A DNA stretch of 64,000 nt from Cypionkella sp. (GTDB taxonomy: Bacteria; Pseudomonadota; Alphaproteobacteria; Rhodobacterales; Rhodobacteraceae). Where the stretch lies: the NCBI RefSeq assembly GCF_030652235.1, contig NZ_JAUSBA010000040.1:1-64000 (forward strand), given 5' to 3'. A program made the position numbers and the translations under genes. The notes beneath the pieces were generated by a model, which had not been told where the DNA came from, made no database searches, and saw only the letters and a list, made by a program, of their open reading frames with translations. Of the stretch, positions 1 through 8,195 are shown in pieces; within the stretch, counting starts at the first letter, position 1; each line of letters starts with the position of its first letter.

Positions 1-64
1 AGAGCGGAAAGAACGGCGATATCCGCGCCATCTGGGCTTCGGAAAGCAGGAACATTTCGGTCAT
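1..64 (-). mobile_element. 5' end of an IS5-family transposase gene (cut by window edge)
   Basis: Reading leftwards from the ATG at 64, the frame gives MTEMFLLSEAQMARISPFFP and runs off the window. This is the usual opening of IS5-group DDE transposases (short leader, then a helix with SEAQMARI and an aromatic-proline stretch). The rest of the element lies outside, so completeness cannot be judged. The first bases upstream (65-120) carry no obvious second terminal repeat that I could pair. Family assignment rests on the N-terminal pattern only. Confidence 0.6.
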
Positions 65-457
65 GGCAGCACCCCCTTGGTACCGCCAATGAATCAATGG
101 ATTGCCCCGAGAGCAAGCGATTTAATGAGTCCAGAGCCTAAACCACTATGGAATCCAAAGCCTCGAATACTTTCAGAAGGTCAAAATGACGCGTGGAGAT
201 GCGGCGTCAATTCAATACGCTCCGGTCCGGGATTCAACATACTTTCAAGAACGTGATGCCCCCTCCACGATGGAGGATCATCTTCTGGCCGACTTGGTGG
301 CAAGCGGCAAAATCAAATAAACCTGACCGCTTTTGCTCCGCAGCCAGTGCGGATTATGCTGTCAAGCTCTGCAGCTTTTGCAGTCAAGCCACTGCGGGTG
401 ATTTGATTGCCGCCCGCCCCACCGCACCGGGCAATCGCGTTTGGCATAAGTCCTTTC

Positions 458-625
458 TAACTGATTGGGAAGGCTGAGAAGAAACGCATCGCTCCACCCG
501 GCTCGCTTCAGTTTGATCGAGAGCGAGACTTTGGAGGTGTCGCGACGGGCGAGATCGAGGGCGCAGCGGCGCAGGATGGCGATGTTGGTGGCACCATTAC
601 CGTGCTGATGCGCGTGATAATGCGT
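458..625 (-). pseudogene. C-terminal scrap of an ISAs1-type transposase
   Basis: The minus-strand frame contains NGATNIAILRRCALDLARRD followed by a basic stretch and KRAGWSDAFLLSL. ISAs1-family transposases end in this way: an asparagine-rich helix with a xxNxAxLRxxAL pattern, a lysine/serine linker, then KxAGWxxxYLxxLL. Only about 55 residues of what is normally a protein of some 370 residues remain. The frame upstream does not resemble the catalytic domain. It is therefore a remnant, not a working element. Assignment is by pattern memory; a database search should confirm it. Confidence 0.5.
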
Positions 626-900
626 TGACTTGATCGCGATTGACTTTTTGGTGTCGCCGTTAGGCGATGAGTCGTTGGTATCCAACAATAATCGGGGACC
701 CGCTAAACCACCCCCGTGAGTTCGTGGGCGCTCGTTCAGTCGCTGCGGGGCGATCAAATTGCAGATTGCAGGTTATAGCCCCTCAAAATTTCCAGCGAAA
801 ATCTGATGCCATTCCGCCCTACCAAAAACCGCAAGCGCCCAGAAAATTTCAGCTTTTCCACGTTGATCGGATAGACCGAGCAAGGCCCGATATTAGGTGA

Positions 901-1146
901 AACCCCGAATCCGGGATACGATGGGCAGGCCTAGCCCAGATAGGCACAAACCAAAGCGCTGGGCGCAGAATATCGCGCCCAGCGCCAACAGCATTACAAT
1001 CGACGGTGCGGGCGGCGATATGTCTGACCCTTGTTCACGCGGGGGCGGCTGCAACGCAGATCGCCCAGCTCGTAACTCTTAAAGTGAAAGAGGAAATGGC
1101 CACGGCACTTCGGTATGGCGGACTTATGCGCCCAAGAGGCAGCTAA
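901..1146 (+). other. Stop-free frame, possible gene remnant
   Basis: Between the TGA at 898 and the TAA at 1144 one plus-strand frame stays open for 81 codons and reads like protein near its end (AAICLTLVHAGAAATQIAQL, then VTLKVKEEMATALRYGG). There is no ATG near its beginning and no ribosome-binding site, so it is probably the tail of a gene that lost its front. I cannot name the family. Confidence 0.2.
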
Positions 1147-1219
1147 ACACCCGCAGCTGTACCAAAATATGGCCCACAAACTGTACCAAGAGCACAGTCT
1201 AAGCTATTGATTTCATTTA

Positions 1220-1540
1220 TTAGTCATAGAATGGCGTCATCTGCGCGACAACCACCGAATTCTCGGCCAATGCCCGTGCCATAAGATCGCGCTCCTCCGC
1301 ATCAATCTCATCGCCTGCCGCCAGACGCTCCTCCAGCGTGCCGTAGCCGGACACATCCAACGGTGCCAGATCAGCCTGCTTCAAGATCGCCACGGTTTCG
1401 CGCACCGCCTCGGCCTCATCCACACCGCTGGCATAGATCAGCAACGCCGCCCCGGTGGCCTTATCCGGCAAGCCGTCACCCGGCTTGCGCCCCACTTCGA
1501 CCGTCAAGGTGTAAACCTGCTGTTTGCTGCCTTCAGACAT
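1220..1540 (-). CDS. Conserved hypothetical protein next to dapD
   Basis: A 106-residue acidic protein with no signal peptide or membrane segment. It has an alternating beta/alpha pattern (a VYTLTVEVGRK strand, then alanine-rich helices and a KATGAALLIYASG segment). The start at 1540 is preceded by GAGGGG at good spacing. It lies 18 bases after the dapD stop on the same strand, so the two are probably cotranscribed, dapD first. I do not recognise a named domain and propose no function; the position suggests a family-specific companion of the lysine pathway gene. Confidence 0.7.
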   Translation of the reverse strand: MSEGSKQQVYTLTVEVGRKPGDGLPDKATGAALLIYASGVDEAEAVRETVAILKQADLAPLDVSGYGTLEERLAAGDEIDAEERDLMARALAENSVVVAQMTPFYD

Positions 1541-1558
1541 GATGTTCCCCTCAGCGCG

Positions 1559-2386
1559 TCAGTCGCGCAACAGCTCATTGATGCTGGTCTTAGACCGCGT
1601 CTTGGCATCGACCTTCTTCACGATCACCGCGCAATACAGGTTCACGCCATTCTTCGACGGCATCGACCCCGCCACCACGACCGAGCCCGCAGGCACTTCA
1701 CCATACATGACCGCCCCGGTTTCGCGATCCACGATCTTTGTCGACTGGCCGATAAACACACCCATCCCCAGAACGCTGCCTTCGCGGATGATGCAGCCTT
1801 CGACCACTTCCGAACGCGCCCCGATAAAGCAGTTGTCCTCGATGATCGTCGGCCCGGCCTGCATCGGCTCCAACACACCGCCAATGCCAACGCCGCCCGA
1901 CAAATGCACATTCTTGCCGATCTGCGCGCAAGACCCCACCGTCGCCCAGCCATCGACCATCGCGCCCTCATCCACATAAGCGCCGATGTTCACGAACGAC
2001 GGCATCAACACCACGCCCTTGGCGATATAGGCAGAGCGCCGCACAATGCTGCCCGGAACCGCCCGGAACCCGGCGCGGCGCCAGTCGGCTTCCGTCCAGC
2101 CCTGAAACTTCGACGGTACCTTATCCCACCAGTTCGAGCCACCATTGCTGCCGGAAATCTCATACATGTCGGTCAGGCGGAACGACAGCAGCACCGCTTT
2201 CTTCGCCCATTGGTTGACATGCCAATCACCGTTGTCGCGCTTTTCCGCCACCCGCAACGTACCGCTGTCCAGCGCCGTCAACGTGGCTTCAATTGCTTCG
2301 CGCGCCTCGCCTTTGGTGGTCGTCGAGATCGTATCCCGCGCCTCCCAAGCAGCTTCAATCGCAGTCTCCAACGCGGCATAGCTCAT
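1559..2386 (-). CDS. dapD: 2,3,4,5-tetrahydropyridine-2,6-dicarboxylate N-succinyltransferase
   Basis: Transfers a succinyl group from succinyl-CoA to tetrahydrodipicolinate in the succinylase branch of lysine and diaminopimelate synthesis, in the cytoplasm. The 275-residue protein starts at [18 protein letters not shown], an all-alpha N-terminal domain. From about residue 110 it shows left-handed beta-helix hexapeptide repeats ([30 protein letters not shown]) and ends in the usual [20 protein letters not shown] tail. The open frame extends upstream to 2545, but the ATG at 2386 has a strong GAGGAG eight bases ahead and matches the family's N-terminus. A small gene follows on the same strand. 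Confidence 0.96.
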   Translation of the reverse strand: MSYAALETAIEAAWEARDTISTTTKGEAREAIEATLTALDSGTLRVAEKRDNGDWHVNQWAKKAVLLSFRLTDMYEISGSNGGSNWWDKVPSKFQGWTEADWRRAGFRAVPGSIVRRSAYIAKGVVLMPSFVNIGAYVDEGAMVDGWATVGSCAQIGKNVHLSGGVGIGGVLEPMQAGPTIIEDNCFIGARSEVVEGCIIREGSVLGMGVFIGQSTKIVDRETGAVMYGEVPAGSVVVAGSMPSKNGVNLYCAVIVKKVDAKTRSKTSINELLRD

Positions 2387-2587
2387 GGCAATCTCCTCAA
2401 AGCTTTGCAGCCCTATACCGATGCCGGCACCGCCATGCAATCGCATCGGAAGCGGTGGGGTGGGGTTCACCCCACCACGGCTTGCCTTCAAAACCAATCG
2501 CCGCGCCCCTGATGACAAGGGCGCGGCGATGATCCTAACCTGCAAACAGGTGCACCCGCGTCAAAGACGCCGACGCAGCGCCCCTGC

Positions 2588-4759
2588 TTACTTCACCTCA
2601 CCAATCGACCAGAACAGCGTCTCACCCGAACTGTCATCGACGCCGTCATTGTCCGTGACCACCCAGCCGGTGCCCGCCGCATCAATCGTAAAGCCTTCGA
2701 CCTTATCGACACTATAGCCGTTCAGCACACCCAGATCGGGCATCAAATCCCGCACCAGTTCTTTGCTGACCACTGGCAGCGTGCCGCCCAATTCTACTGG
2801 GGCCAACTGGCTTACCGCCACCCGGTACAGCTTTTTGGTCACAGCGTTGCCCGCGATCTGGTTGTCGCGCTCAATAATATAGGCCCAATCGCCCTTCACC
2901 GTGATCTCCGACAACCCCATCCAAGCGGCTTCAGCGGGGGCGTCCAGCGGGTAATGCACCGCACCCCAAGTTTCTTCCTTGGTGTTGTAGGCCAGCAACT
3001 TGACCATGCCTTTCGGATCGTCTTTCCACTCACGCTGCACCGCCATCCACAGGGTGTCGCCCACCACCGTGATGCCCTCAAACCCGTAGCGAGTCTCATT
3101 GGCCAGCAGTGCCTCGGGCAAAGCAATCTCTTGATCAATCGCACCTTCCGCATCAACATGGTAAATTGCATGCGGCACCAAACGGTCGCTGCGGCCTTCC
3201 GAGGCCAGCCAGAACCCACCCTCGCCATCCGCCACAATGCCTTCCAGATCCAGCTTTTGCGCCGCATCACCGCCGCGCGTCACCGCCATCGCGCCGGTGA
3301 TCTTCGCCGGGGTCTGCGTGGCATCAATGTTGAAGATCGTCGGGGCCGCCGCATAAACGCTGTCCGACACCGCATAGAGCTTGCCCGCTTCTTTCGGGTC
3401 AGCCGCCAGACCCGACAAAGCCCCCCAGCCAATCAACGGATCACTGCCCGCCGAGGTGATCATCGGATAGGCCGCAGGCCCTTCCGCCAGTTGGTAGATC
3501 ATCACATGCGCAGGCGCACCGCCATCTTCGCGCAAATCAACCTCATTGGCCGACACCAGCAGGTTGCGCTGCGGAATGGCCACCATACCCTCGGGCGAAA
3601 TCCCCGACGGCAACAGTTGCTTCAGCACCGGAGCCTTCGGGTCGGTCAGATCATATACCCCGATCACCGAGCCGCGCTCTGACGCCACAAACGCCATTGG
3701 CGTTTCGCCAAACGTCGCCACTTCAACCGACTCCAGCTCAACTCCCTTGGTCTTGCTGCGATGTTCCGGGTAATGCCCGATCTCGGCAATCGCCCGCTCC
3801 AAGCTGGCCCCGCTTTCATACACAACCGAGCCATCGCGGTTGAAAATTGTCCAGCTGCGCGAGCCGCCCTTGTAATCGCCCTCATTCGCCACCGCGAAGT
3901 GATCGCCGTCCACCCACTTCACCCCATCCGGCTCACGCAAGGCACCCTCGCGCTTGCCGGTGAAATCCAACCGACCATTGCGCTTGGTATCAATGCCGTC
4001 CAGATCCACCGCCCCGGCGCTGAAATGGCCCGAAACCTTGCCGTCTGCACCGATCAGAACAATCTCGTTGTTTTCCTGCATGGTCAGAACGATCTCACCC
4101 GTGGCGTTGATGTCCAGAAACTCCGGCTCGGGGTCATCGCCGCCAACACCCGCCAGCCCGGTCACTTCGATCTTCTGCAAGCCCGCGCAATCAACCACGC
4201 CCGCGTTCACCGGCAGCTTTACCACAAAGCCCGCCGGCATCTGCGGCAGCTCACCGTCGTTCAAATCCTCGTCCCGCTCATTCTCAATCGCGATGGCCAG
4301 AAAGGATCCATCCTTGGCCGCAGCCACCGAATCCGGCTGACCGCCCAATTCGCACTCCGCCACCACAGCCTTGGTTGCCAGATCGATGCTGACCAGCTTG
4401 CCCGAGGTGTTCACATAATCCTTCGACGTGTTCACCGCCGCAAACGCCATCCCGCCGATGATCTTTGCCGTGGTCGGCTCGCCGCCCATGTCGATATTGC
4501 CCATGGCCTTAGGCGCGGCAGGGTCGGTGATGTCGATCAATCCAATCACGCCCAACGGGCTGTCAGTATACACCAGCGTCATACCATCTTCCGAGGCCGA
4601 AATGATCTCGGCACTGGTCGCCCGCGCCAGATCTTCCCCCGCCGCCATGTTCAACGGCGTCGCAAAGCTGGCAATGCGGTTGAAAGTAGGCTCCGCCAAA
4701 GCAGGCAAAGCCGCACATATCGCCAAAGCAGAGGTCAGGCCAGAAATTGGAAAACGCAT
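2588..4759 (-). CDS. Secreted esterase-like phytase-family protein with N-terminal propeller
   Basis: A 723-residue exported protein. The start at 4759 is chosen because AAGGA lies eight bases upstream; an ATG three codons earlier (4768) is possible. Residues 1-22 form a signal peptide ending in ALPALA. The first half resembles beta-propeller proteins of the choice-of-anchor I type (GVIGLIDITDPAAPKAMGNI, then GKLVSIDLATKAVV). From about residue 430 it follows the esterase-like phytase domain, with LDLEGIVADGEGGFWLASEG and YGFEGITVVGDTLWMAVQRE. Such proteins are thought to act on phosphate esters outside the cell, but the substrate is not known. A shorter relative with only the second domain is at 55215-56111. 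Confidence 0.85.
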   Translation of the reverse strand: MRFPISGLTSALAICAALPALAEPTFNRIASFATPLNMAAGEDLARATSAEIISASEDGMTLVYTDSPLGVIGLIDITDPAAPKAMGNIDMGGEPTTAKIIGGMAFAAVNTSKDYVNTSGKLVSIDLATKAVVAECELGGQPDSVAAAKDGSFLAIAIENERDEDLNDGELPQMPAGFVVKLPVNAGVVDCAGLQKIEVTGLAGVGGDDPEPEFLDINATGEIVLTMQENNEIVLIGADGKVSGHFSAGAVDLDGIDTKRNGRLDFTGKREGALREPDGVKWVDGDHFAVANEGDYKGGSRSWTIFNRDGSVVYESGASLERAIAEIGHYPEHRSKTKGVELESVEVATFGETPMAFVASERGSVIGVYDLTDPKAPVLKQLLPSGISPEGMVAIPQRNLLVSANEVDLREDGGAPAHVMIYQLAEGPAAYPMITSAGSDPLIGWGALSGLAADPKEAGKLYAVSDSVYAAAPTIFNIDATQTPAKITGAMAVTRGGDAAQKLDLEGIVADGEGGFWLASEGRSDRLVPHAIYHVDAEGAIDQEIALPEALLANETRYGFEGITVVGDTLWMAVQREWKDDPKGMVKLLAYNTKEETWGAVHYPLDAPAEAAWMGLSEITVKGDWAYIIERDNQIAGNAVTKKLYRVAVSQLAPVELGGTLPVVSKELVRDLMPDLGVLNGYSVDKVEGFTIDAAGTGWVVTDNDGVDDSSGETLFWSIGEVK

Positions 4760-4859
4760 CGGGGGCATCCTTGGTCAGATAAAATCAGTCCCAGCCTTGC
4801 CCTGCCCGGATGAAACAAAGACGACGCGGCCATGACAGTTTTACAACGCCACACCCGGA

Positions 4860-5309
4860 TCAATCCTGACAGCCCTCGCCCCGCGCCGCCCGCAACGTAT
4901 CGCGCGGCGACAGCCCGAACCGCGCCCGATAGATTTCCGCAGACCGCCCGAAATGCCCGCCCCCCCAGCGCAAAGCCACCTCTGTCACCGATCCCGCCCC
5001 GATGGGTGATCGTCCCGCATCAGCCGCCGCCACCAGAAACAGCACCAGCCGCCGCAACGCCGCCCCCGCCCCGCTGCGCCGATCAAACCCGCCTGAAAAC
5101 GTCAAAGGCCGCAACGCAGGCGCGCCCAACTGCGCGGAAAGATGATCGTGCATCGCCGGAAGGTCGATCTGGATCAGCATCTGCCGCGTGCCTTCCGCCC
5201 AGATCATCGTGGTCGGCAGATGCGGGTTCAAAACCGCCGCCATCTCGGGCGCGGGCTTCGTCAACGTCATGCGTGCGAAACAAAGCATGGCCGTCAAGCG
5301 GGGCGGCAA
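4860..5309 (-). pseudogene. AraC-family regulator, deleted in the middle
   Basis: The N-terminal part (LNPHLPTTMIWAEGTRQMLI, QIDLPAMHDHLSAQLGAPAL) matches the sensor domain of AraC-binding-like regulators and the C-terminal part (VTEVALRWGGGHFGRSAEIY, RARFGLSP) matches the last helices of the AraC DNA-binding domain. The sensor jumps directly to the end of the DNA-binding domain after ADAGRSPIGAG, so the first helix-turn-helix is missing. The sensor is also short at its front. Only 149 residues remain of roughly 300. It lies divergent to a row of broken oxygenase genes whose activator it probably was. Confidence 0.7.
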
Positions 5310-5479
5310 CCTGCGGCGCCAGCCTTATTCGCGACAAATCCTACCATGCTTTGCCACACTGCCAGCAGTTTCCTGCATTTCGATGACGATTTATTCGTTT
5401 TCTGGATAGTCGCCCCGTTTGCCGGATAGCGCCCCGCCCCGCGCAGATCAAAGCTTACCTACTAACAGGGAGACAGCCA

Positions 5480-5797
5480 ATGCGCGGACGAGCAGGCAAA
5501 GCAGCGATTGTGCCGGGTGGCAGCACCAAAATCGCGCAAGTCATAGTCGCAGCCTTCCGCGCCGCCGATGTGCGGGTGATGGTGGCCGATATCGCCCCCG
5601 CCTCCGAAGCCGAAGGCGTCGCCCCCTTCCACATGCTGGCCCGCGCAGCCGACTCCGAGGAAGCCGCCGCCGCCGTGCTGTTTCTCTGCTCGGACGAGGC
5701 CAGCTTCATCACCGGCACCGATATCTGCGTCGATGGCGGCTATACCGCGATGGGGCCGGAGCAGGCGGTGCCAGCAATCCCGGAGCTGGTGGACTAA
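5480..5797 (+). pseudogene. Short-chain dehydrogenase with most of its core deleted
   Basis: The first 40 residues (GKAAIVPGGSTKIAQVIVAA, VRVMVADIAP) are the Rossmann start of a short-chain dehydrogenase and the last 60 (AAAAVLFLCSDEASFITGTD, then CVDGGYTAMGPEQAVPAIPE) are its C-terminal end. Everything between, including the NNAG segment and the catalytic Ser-Tyr-Lys, is missing, in frame, leaving 105 residues of about 250. The glycine motif is also altered. A good ribosome-binding site (GGGAG) still precedes the ATG, so a small inert protein may be made. It heads a broken set with a StyA-like oxygenase and a flavin reductase. Confidence 0.8.
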
Positions 5798-5841
5798 CCG
5801 CCCCACGGGCGAGATCGAAAACCAATTTAAAGGGGCGAGAC

Positions 5842-7064
5842 ATGCGTAAATTCACCATATTAGGCGGCGGCCAATCCGGTCTTCAGCTTGGCATCGGTTA
5901 GTTGAAAGTAGGCCATCAGGTGCGCGTGGTGCAAAACCGCACGGCGGATGACGTGGCGCAGGGCAAAGTTTGTCCAGCCAGTGCATATACTCCAAAGCCG
6001 TGCAGCACGAACGCGATCTCGGCATTGATTTTTGGTCCGCCGAATGCCCGCCGGTCGAAGGCATCAACTTCATCGTGCCCAACCCCGATGGCTCTGGCAC
6101 CAAGCTGATCGACTGGGCAGCACAGCTGGACAGCAACGCCTATTCCGTTGATCAAAGGGTGAAAATCCCACGCTGGATGGCTGAATTCAGCCGCCTCGGT
6201 GGCCAAATGGTGATCACCGACGCGGGCATTGCCGAGATTGAAACCTATGCGCGCCAAGACGATCTGGTGATCATCGCCTCGGGCAAAGGCGATGTCGGGC
6301 GATTGTTTACCCGCGACGCCGAGCAATCCCCCTTCGACAAACCGATGCGCGCGCTGGCCCTCACCTATGTCACCGGCATGACACCGCGTCAGCCCTATTC
6401 GGCGGTGGAATTCAATCTGATCCCCAGCGTCGGCGAATATTTCGTGTTCCCGGCGCTGACCACCACCGGCCCCTGCGAGATCATGGTGTTGGAAGGCATC
6501 CACGGCGGCCCAATCGACTGCTGGGCCGATGTGAAAACCCCGGCCCAGCATCTGGGAACCGCGCTGAATATCCTGAAAACCTTCCTGCCGTGGGAATACG
6601 ACCACTTGAAGAACTGCCAACTGACTGATGACAAAGGCATCCTGTCGGGCCGCTTCGCCCCCACCGTGCGCCACCCGGTCGCCACCCTACCCTCGGGCAG
6701 CAAGGTTCTGGGCCTCGGCAATGTGGTCTGCCTGAACGATCCGATCACCGGGCAGGGCTCGAACAACGCCACCAAAGCCGCCGCGATCTACCTGCAAAGC
6801 ATCCTGAACCACGGCGAGCGCCCGTTTGATGCCGCTTGGATGCAGGCCACCTTCGATCCGTTCTGGGATTATGCGCAACGGGTCGTCGGCTGGACCAACA
6901 TGCTGCTGCAACCGCCGCCGCCCTTCATCCTTGACATCATGGGCAACGCCCAAGCCCTGGCCTCGCGCATGGCCAACGGCTTTAACGACCCGCGCGATTT
7001 CTTCCCATGGTTCGCCGATCCCGACGCCACCGCCAGCTATCTGGCCGAGTTGAAAGCCGCCTGA
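5842..7064 (+). pseudogene. StyA-like FAD monooxygenase (styrene/indole type), two inactivating changes
   Basis: The gene starts at 5842 with an AGGGGC site and reads MRKFTILGGGQSGLQLGIG, the FAD-binding start of styrene/indole monooxygenase large subunits. An in-frame TAG follows at 5899. The same frame continues as KVGHQVRVVQNRTADDVAQG until about 5968, where one base is lost, and the rest (SSQCIYSKAVQHERDLGIDF onward to 7064) is one intact frame of 364 codons. Joined, it is about 407 residues, close to the usual 410-415. The C-terminal part shows the substrate-binding domain and GLGNVVCLNDPITGQGSNNA. These enzymes epoxidise styrene or indole with reduced FAD supplied by a flavin reductase, which follows two bases after the stop. 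Confidence 0.85.
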
Positions 7065-7065
7065 G

Positions 7066-7525
7066 ATGAGCGTGATCGCCCCCCAATCCTTCCGCGCCGC
7101 AATGGCCCGCTTTCCGGGTGCCGTCACCATCGTCACCGCCCGCGCAGGCCCCGAGGCCCGGCGCGGCATCACCGCCGTCTGTTCCGTCACCGCCGATCCG
7201 CCCAGCCTGCTGGTCTGCCTGAACCGCCAAACCGGCACCTGCGCCGCCGTCGCCGCCAGTGGCCGCTTCAACGTCAACCTACTGTCCGGTGACGGCTGTC
7301 CGCTCGCCCTGCATTTCGCCGGAACCACAGGTGCCACCGGAGCAGACAAATTCACCGCCAGCAACGGGCACGACGACCCAGACGGCCTACCCATCCTAAC
7401 CGACGCCGCCCTCACCTTCTGCTGCACCGTCAGCGAAACTCTGCAAGCCGGGTCACCAACCTCACCCACGGCGCAGGCCCAGCCCCTATGCCCAAAGCGC
7501 CTTCCACCGCCTGCACCCGATTTAA
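7066..7525 (+). pseudogene. Flavin reductase (StyB-like) with damaged C-terminus
   Basis: Starts at 7066, directly after the StyA-like gene, as SVIAPQSFRAAMARFPGAVT, followed by the flavin-reductase pattern (GITAVCSVTADPPSLLVCLN, FNVNLLSG). Near 7450 the text jumps from SETLQAG to a VTNLTHGAGPAP-like stretch, losing about ten residues that normally include the conserved GSHxxxxG strand, and the frame shifts there and again near 7487. The old end (YAQSAFHRLHPI, stop at 7523-7525) can still be read in pieces. The present frame instead runs to 7617 with unrelated residues. Its last bases overlap the end of the convergent MarR gene. It would have supplied reduced flavin to the oxygenase upstream. 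Confidence 0.8.
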
Positions 7526-8076
7526 GCCCGCCTATGCGTGGCCGCCACCCGCGCCACCTCTTCATAAATCCCGGTCAGCACGTTCAACACCCGCGCGGCT
7601 TCAGCCAGCCGGGTTGAGAACCCCGGTAAATTCCCCAGTTCCGCCAACAACAACCGCCGCCGCAACGCGCCATAATCATCCGTCACCCGCCGCCCCTCGT
7701 CCGTCACCTCGTAACTCACCCCCGACCGCCCCGCGCCCTTGCGCACCACCAGCCCACCGCCAATCAACTTACGCAAAGAATACTGGATGTTCGGCACATC
7801 ATCCCGGTTGGCCAGTCGGGCCAGTTCCTTGATGCTTTTCGGGCGATCATGCATCCGAATGATGTGCAAAAGCGCATTCTCGGGCCCGGAAGCGGGCATC
7901 TGGCACACTCCCGCCAGACATTCCGACTGCCAGCGCCCGAATCCCTCAAACGCCCGCATCAGCGCGAATTCCAGCTCGGTCACCTCGACCTCACCTGCCG
8001 TTTCCGCCAAATGCCAGCGGTAATCCAGCGCCTGTCCGCCGGTATCATTTTGAGTTTGAACCTTTTTTTCCGCCAT
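7522..8076 (-). CDS. MarR-type winged-helix regulator
   Basis: A 184-residue protein with a winged helix in its centre: SIKELARLANRDDVPNIQYS forms the helix-turn-helix, followed by RKLIGGGLVVRKGAGRSGVS and a YEVTDEGRRVTDDY wing and helix. The start at 8076 (MAEKKVQTQND) has AAGGGGC upstream; an earlier ATG at 8121 lacks a site. It is transcribed away from the flavin-dependent monooxygenase at 8196, and the 119-base AT-rich gap between them is where it most likely binds. A role as ligand-responsive repressor of the monooxygenase and flavin reductase is inferred from this arrangement. Confidence 0.85.
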   Translation of the reverse strand: MAEKKVQTQNDTGGQALDYRWHLAETAGEVEVTELEFALMRAFEGFGRWQSECLAGVCQMPASGPENALLHIIRMHDRPKSIKELARLANRDDVPNIQYSLRKLIGGGLVVRKGAGRSGVSYEVTDEGRRVTDDYGALRRRLLLAELGNLPGFSTRLAEAARVLNVLTGIYEEVARVAATHRRA

Positions 8077-8120
8077 CACCCCAGCCCCTTGCCACGCTGT
8101 ATCCTCAACCGCCAAACCCA

Positions 8121-8148
8121 TTGACGCAATGCGAATTTACGATAGACT
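8121..8148 (+). promoter_or_regulatory. Candidate promoter for the LLM monooxygenase gene
   Basis: TTGACG at 8121 and TAGACT at 8143 are 16 bases apart, 48 bases ahead of the start codon at 8196. The following AT-rich stretch (8150-8175) is unusual in this GC-rich window and could hold a MarR operator. Judged by eye only. Confidence 0.35.
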
Positions 8149-8195
8149 TTCAATCATAAAATATAACATAAAATCATCCTGACAGGGAGCCTACC

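Larger units (their letters stand above)
65..1219. other. Gene-poor left edge with decayed frames
   Basis: About 1.1 kb without a convincing intact gene. It holds an ISAs1-like scrap (458-625), a 44-codon plus-strand frame from the ATG at 186 to the TAA at 318 that I do not recognise and that follows a 13-codon frame by an ATGA overlap, and a stop-free plus-strand frame at 901-1146. Base composition is lower in GC than in the genes that follow and no Shine-Dalgarno stands out. Together with the transposase start at the edge this looks like a landing area for insertion elements where older genes have eroded. No function is proposed. Confidence 0.5.

Noticed and set aside
3761-4813. 350-codon plus-strand frame
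   Set aside because: It is antisense to the secreted esterase-like gene and shows only shadow composition with no ribosome-binding site.
5970-7064. Intact monooxygenase starting at TTG 5970
   Set aside because: The FAD-binding N-terminus of the family is upstream in another frame behind a stop; a start here would lack the dinucleotide-binding loop and has no ribosome-binding site.
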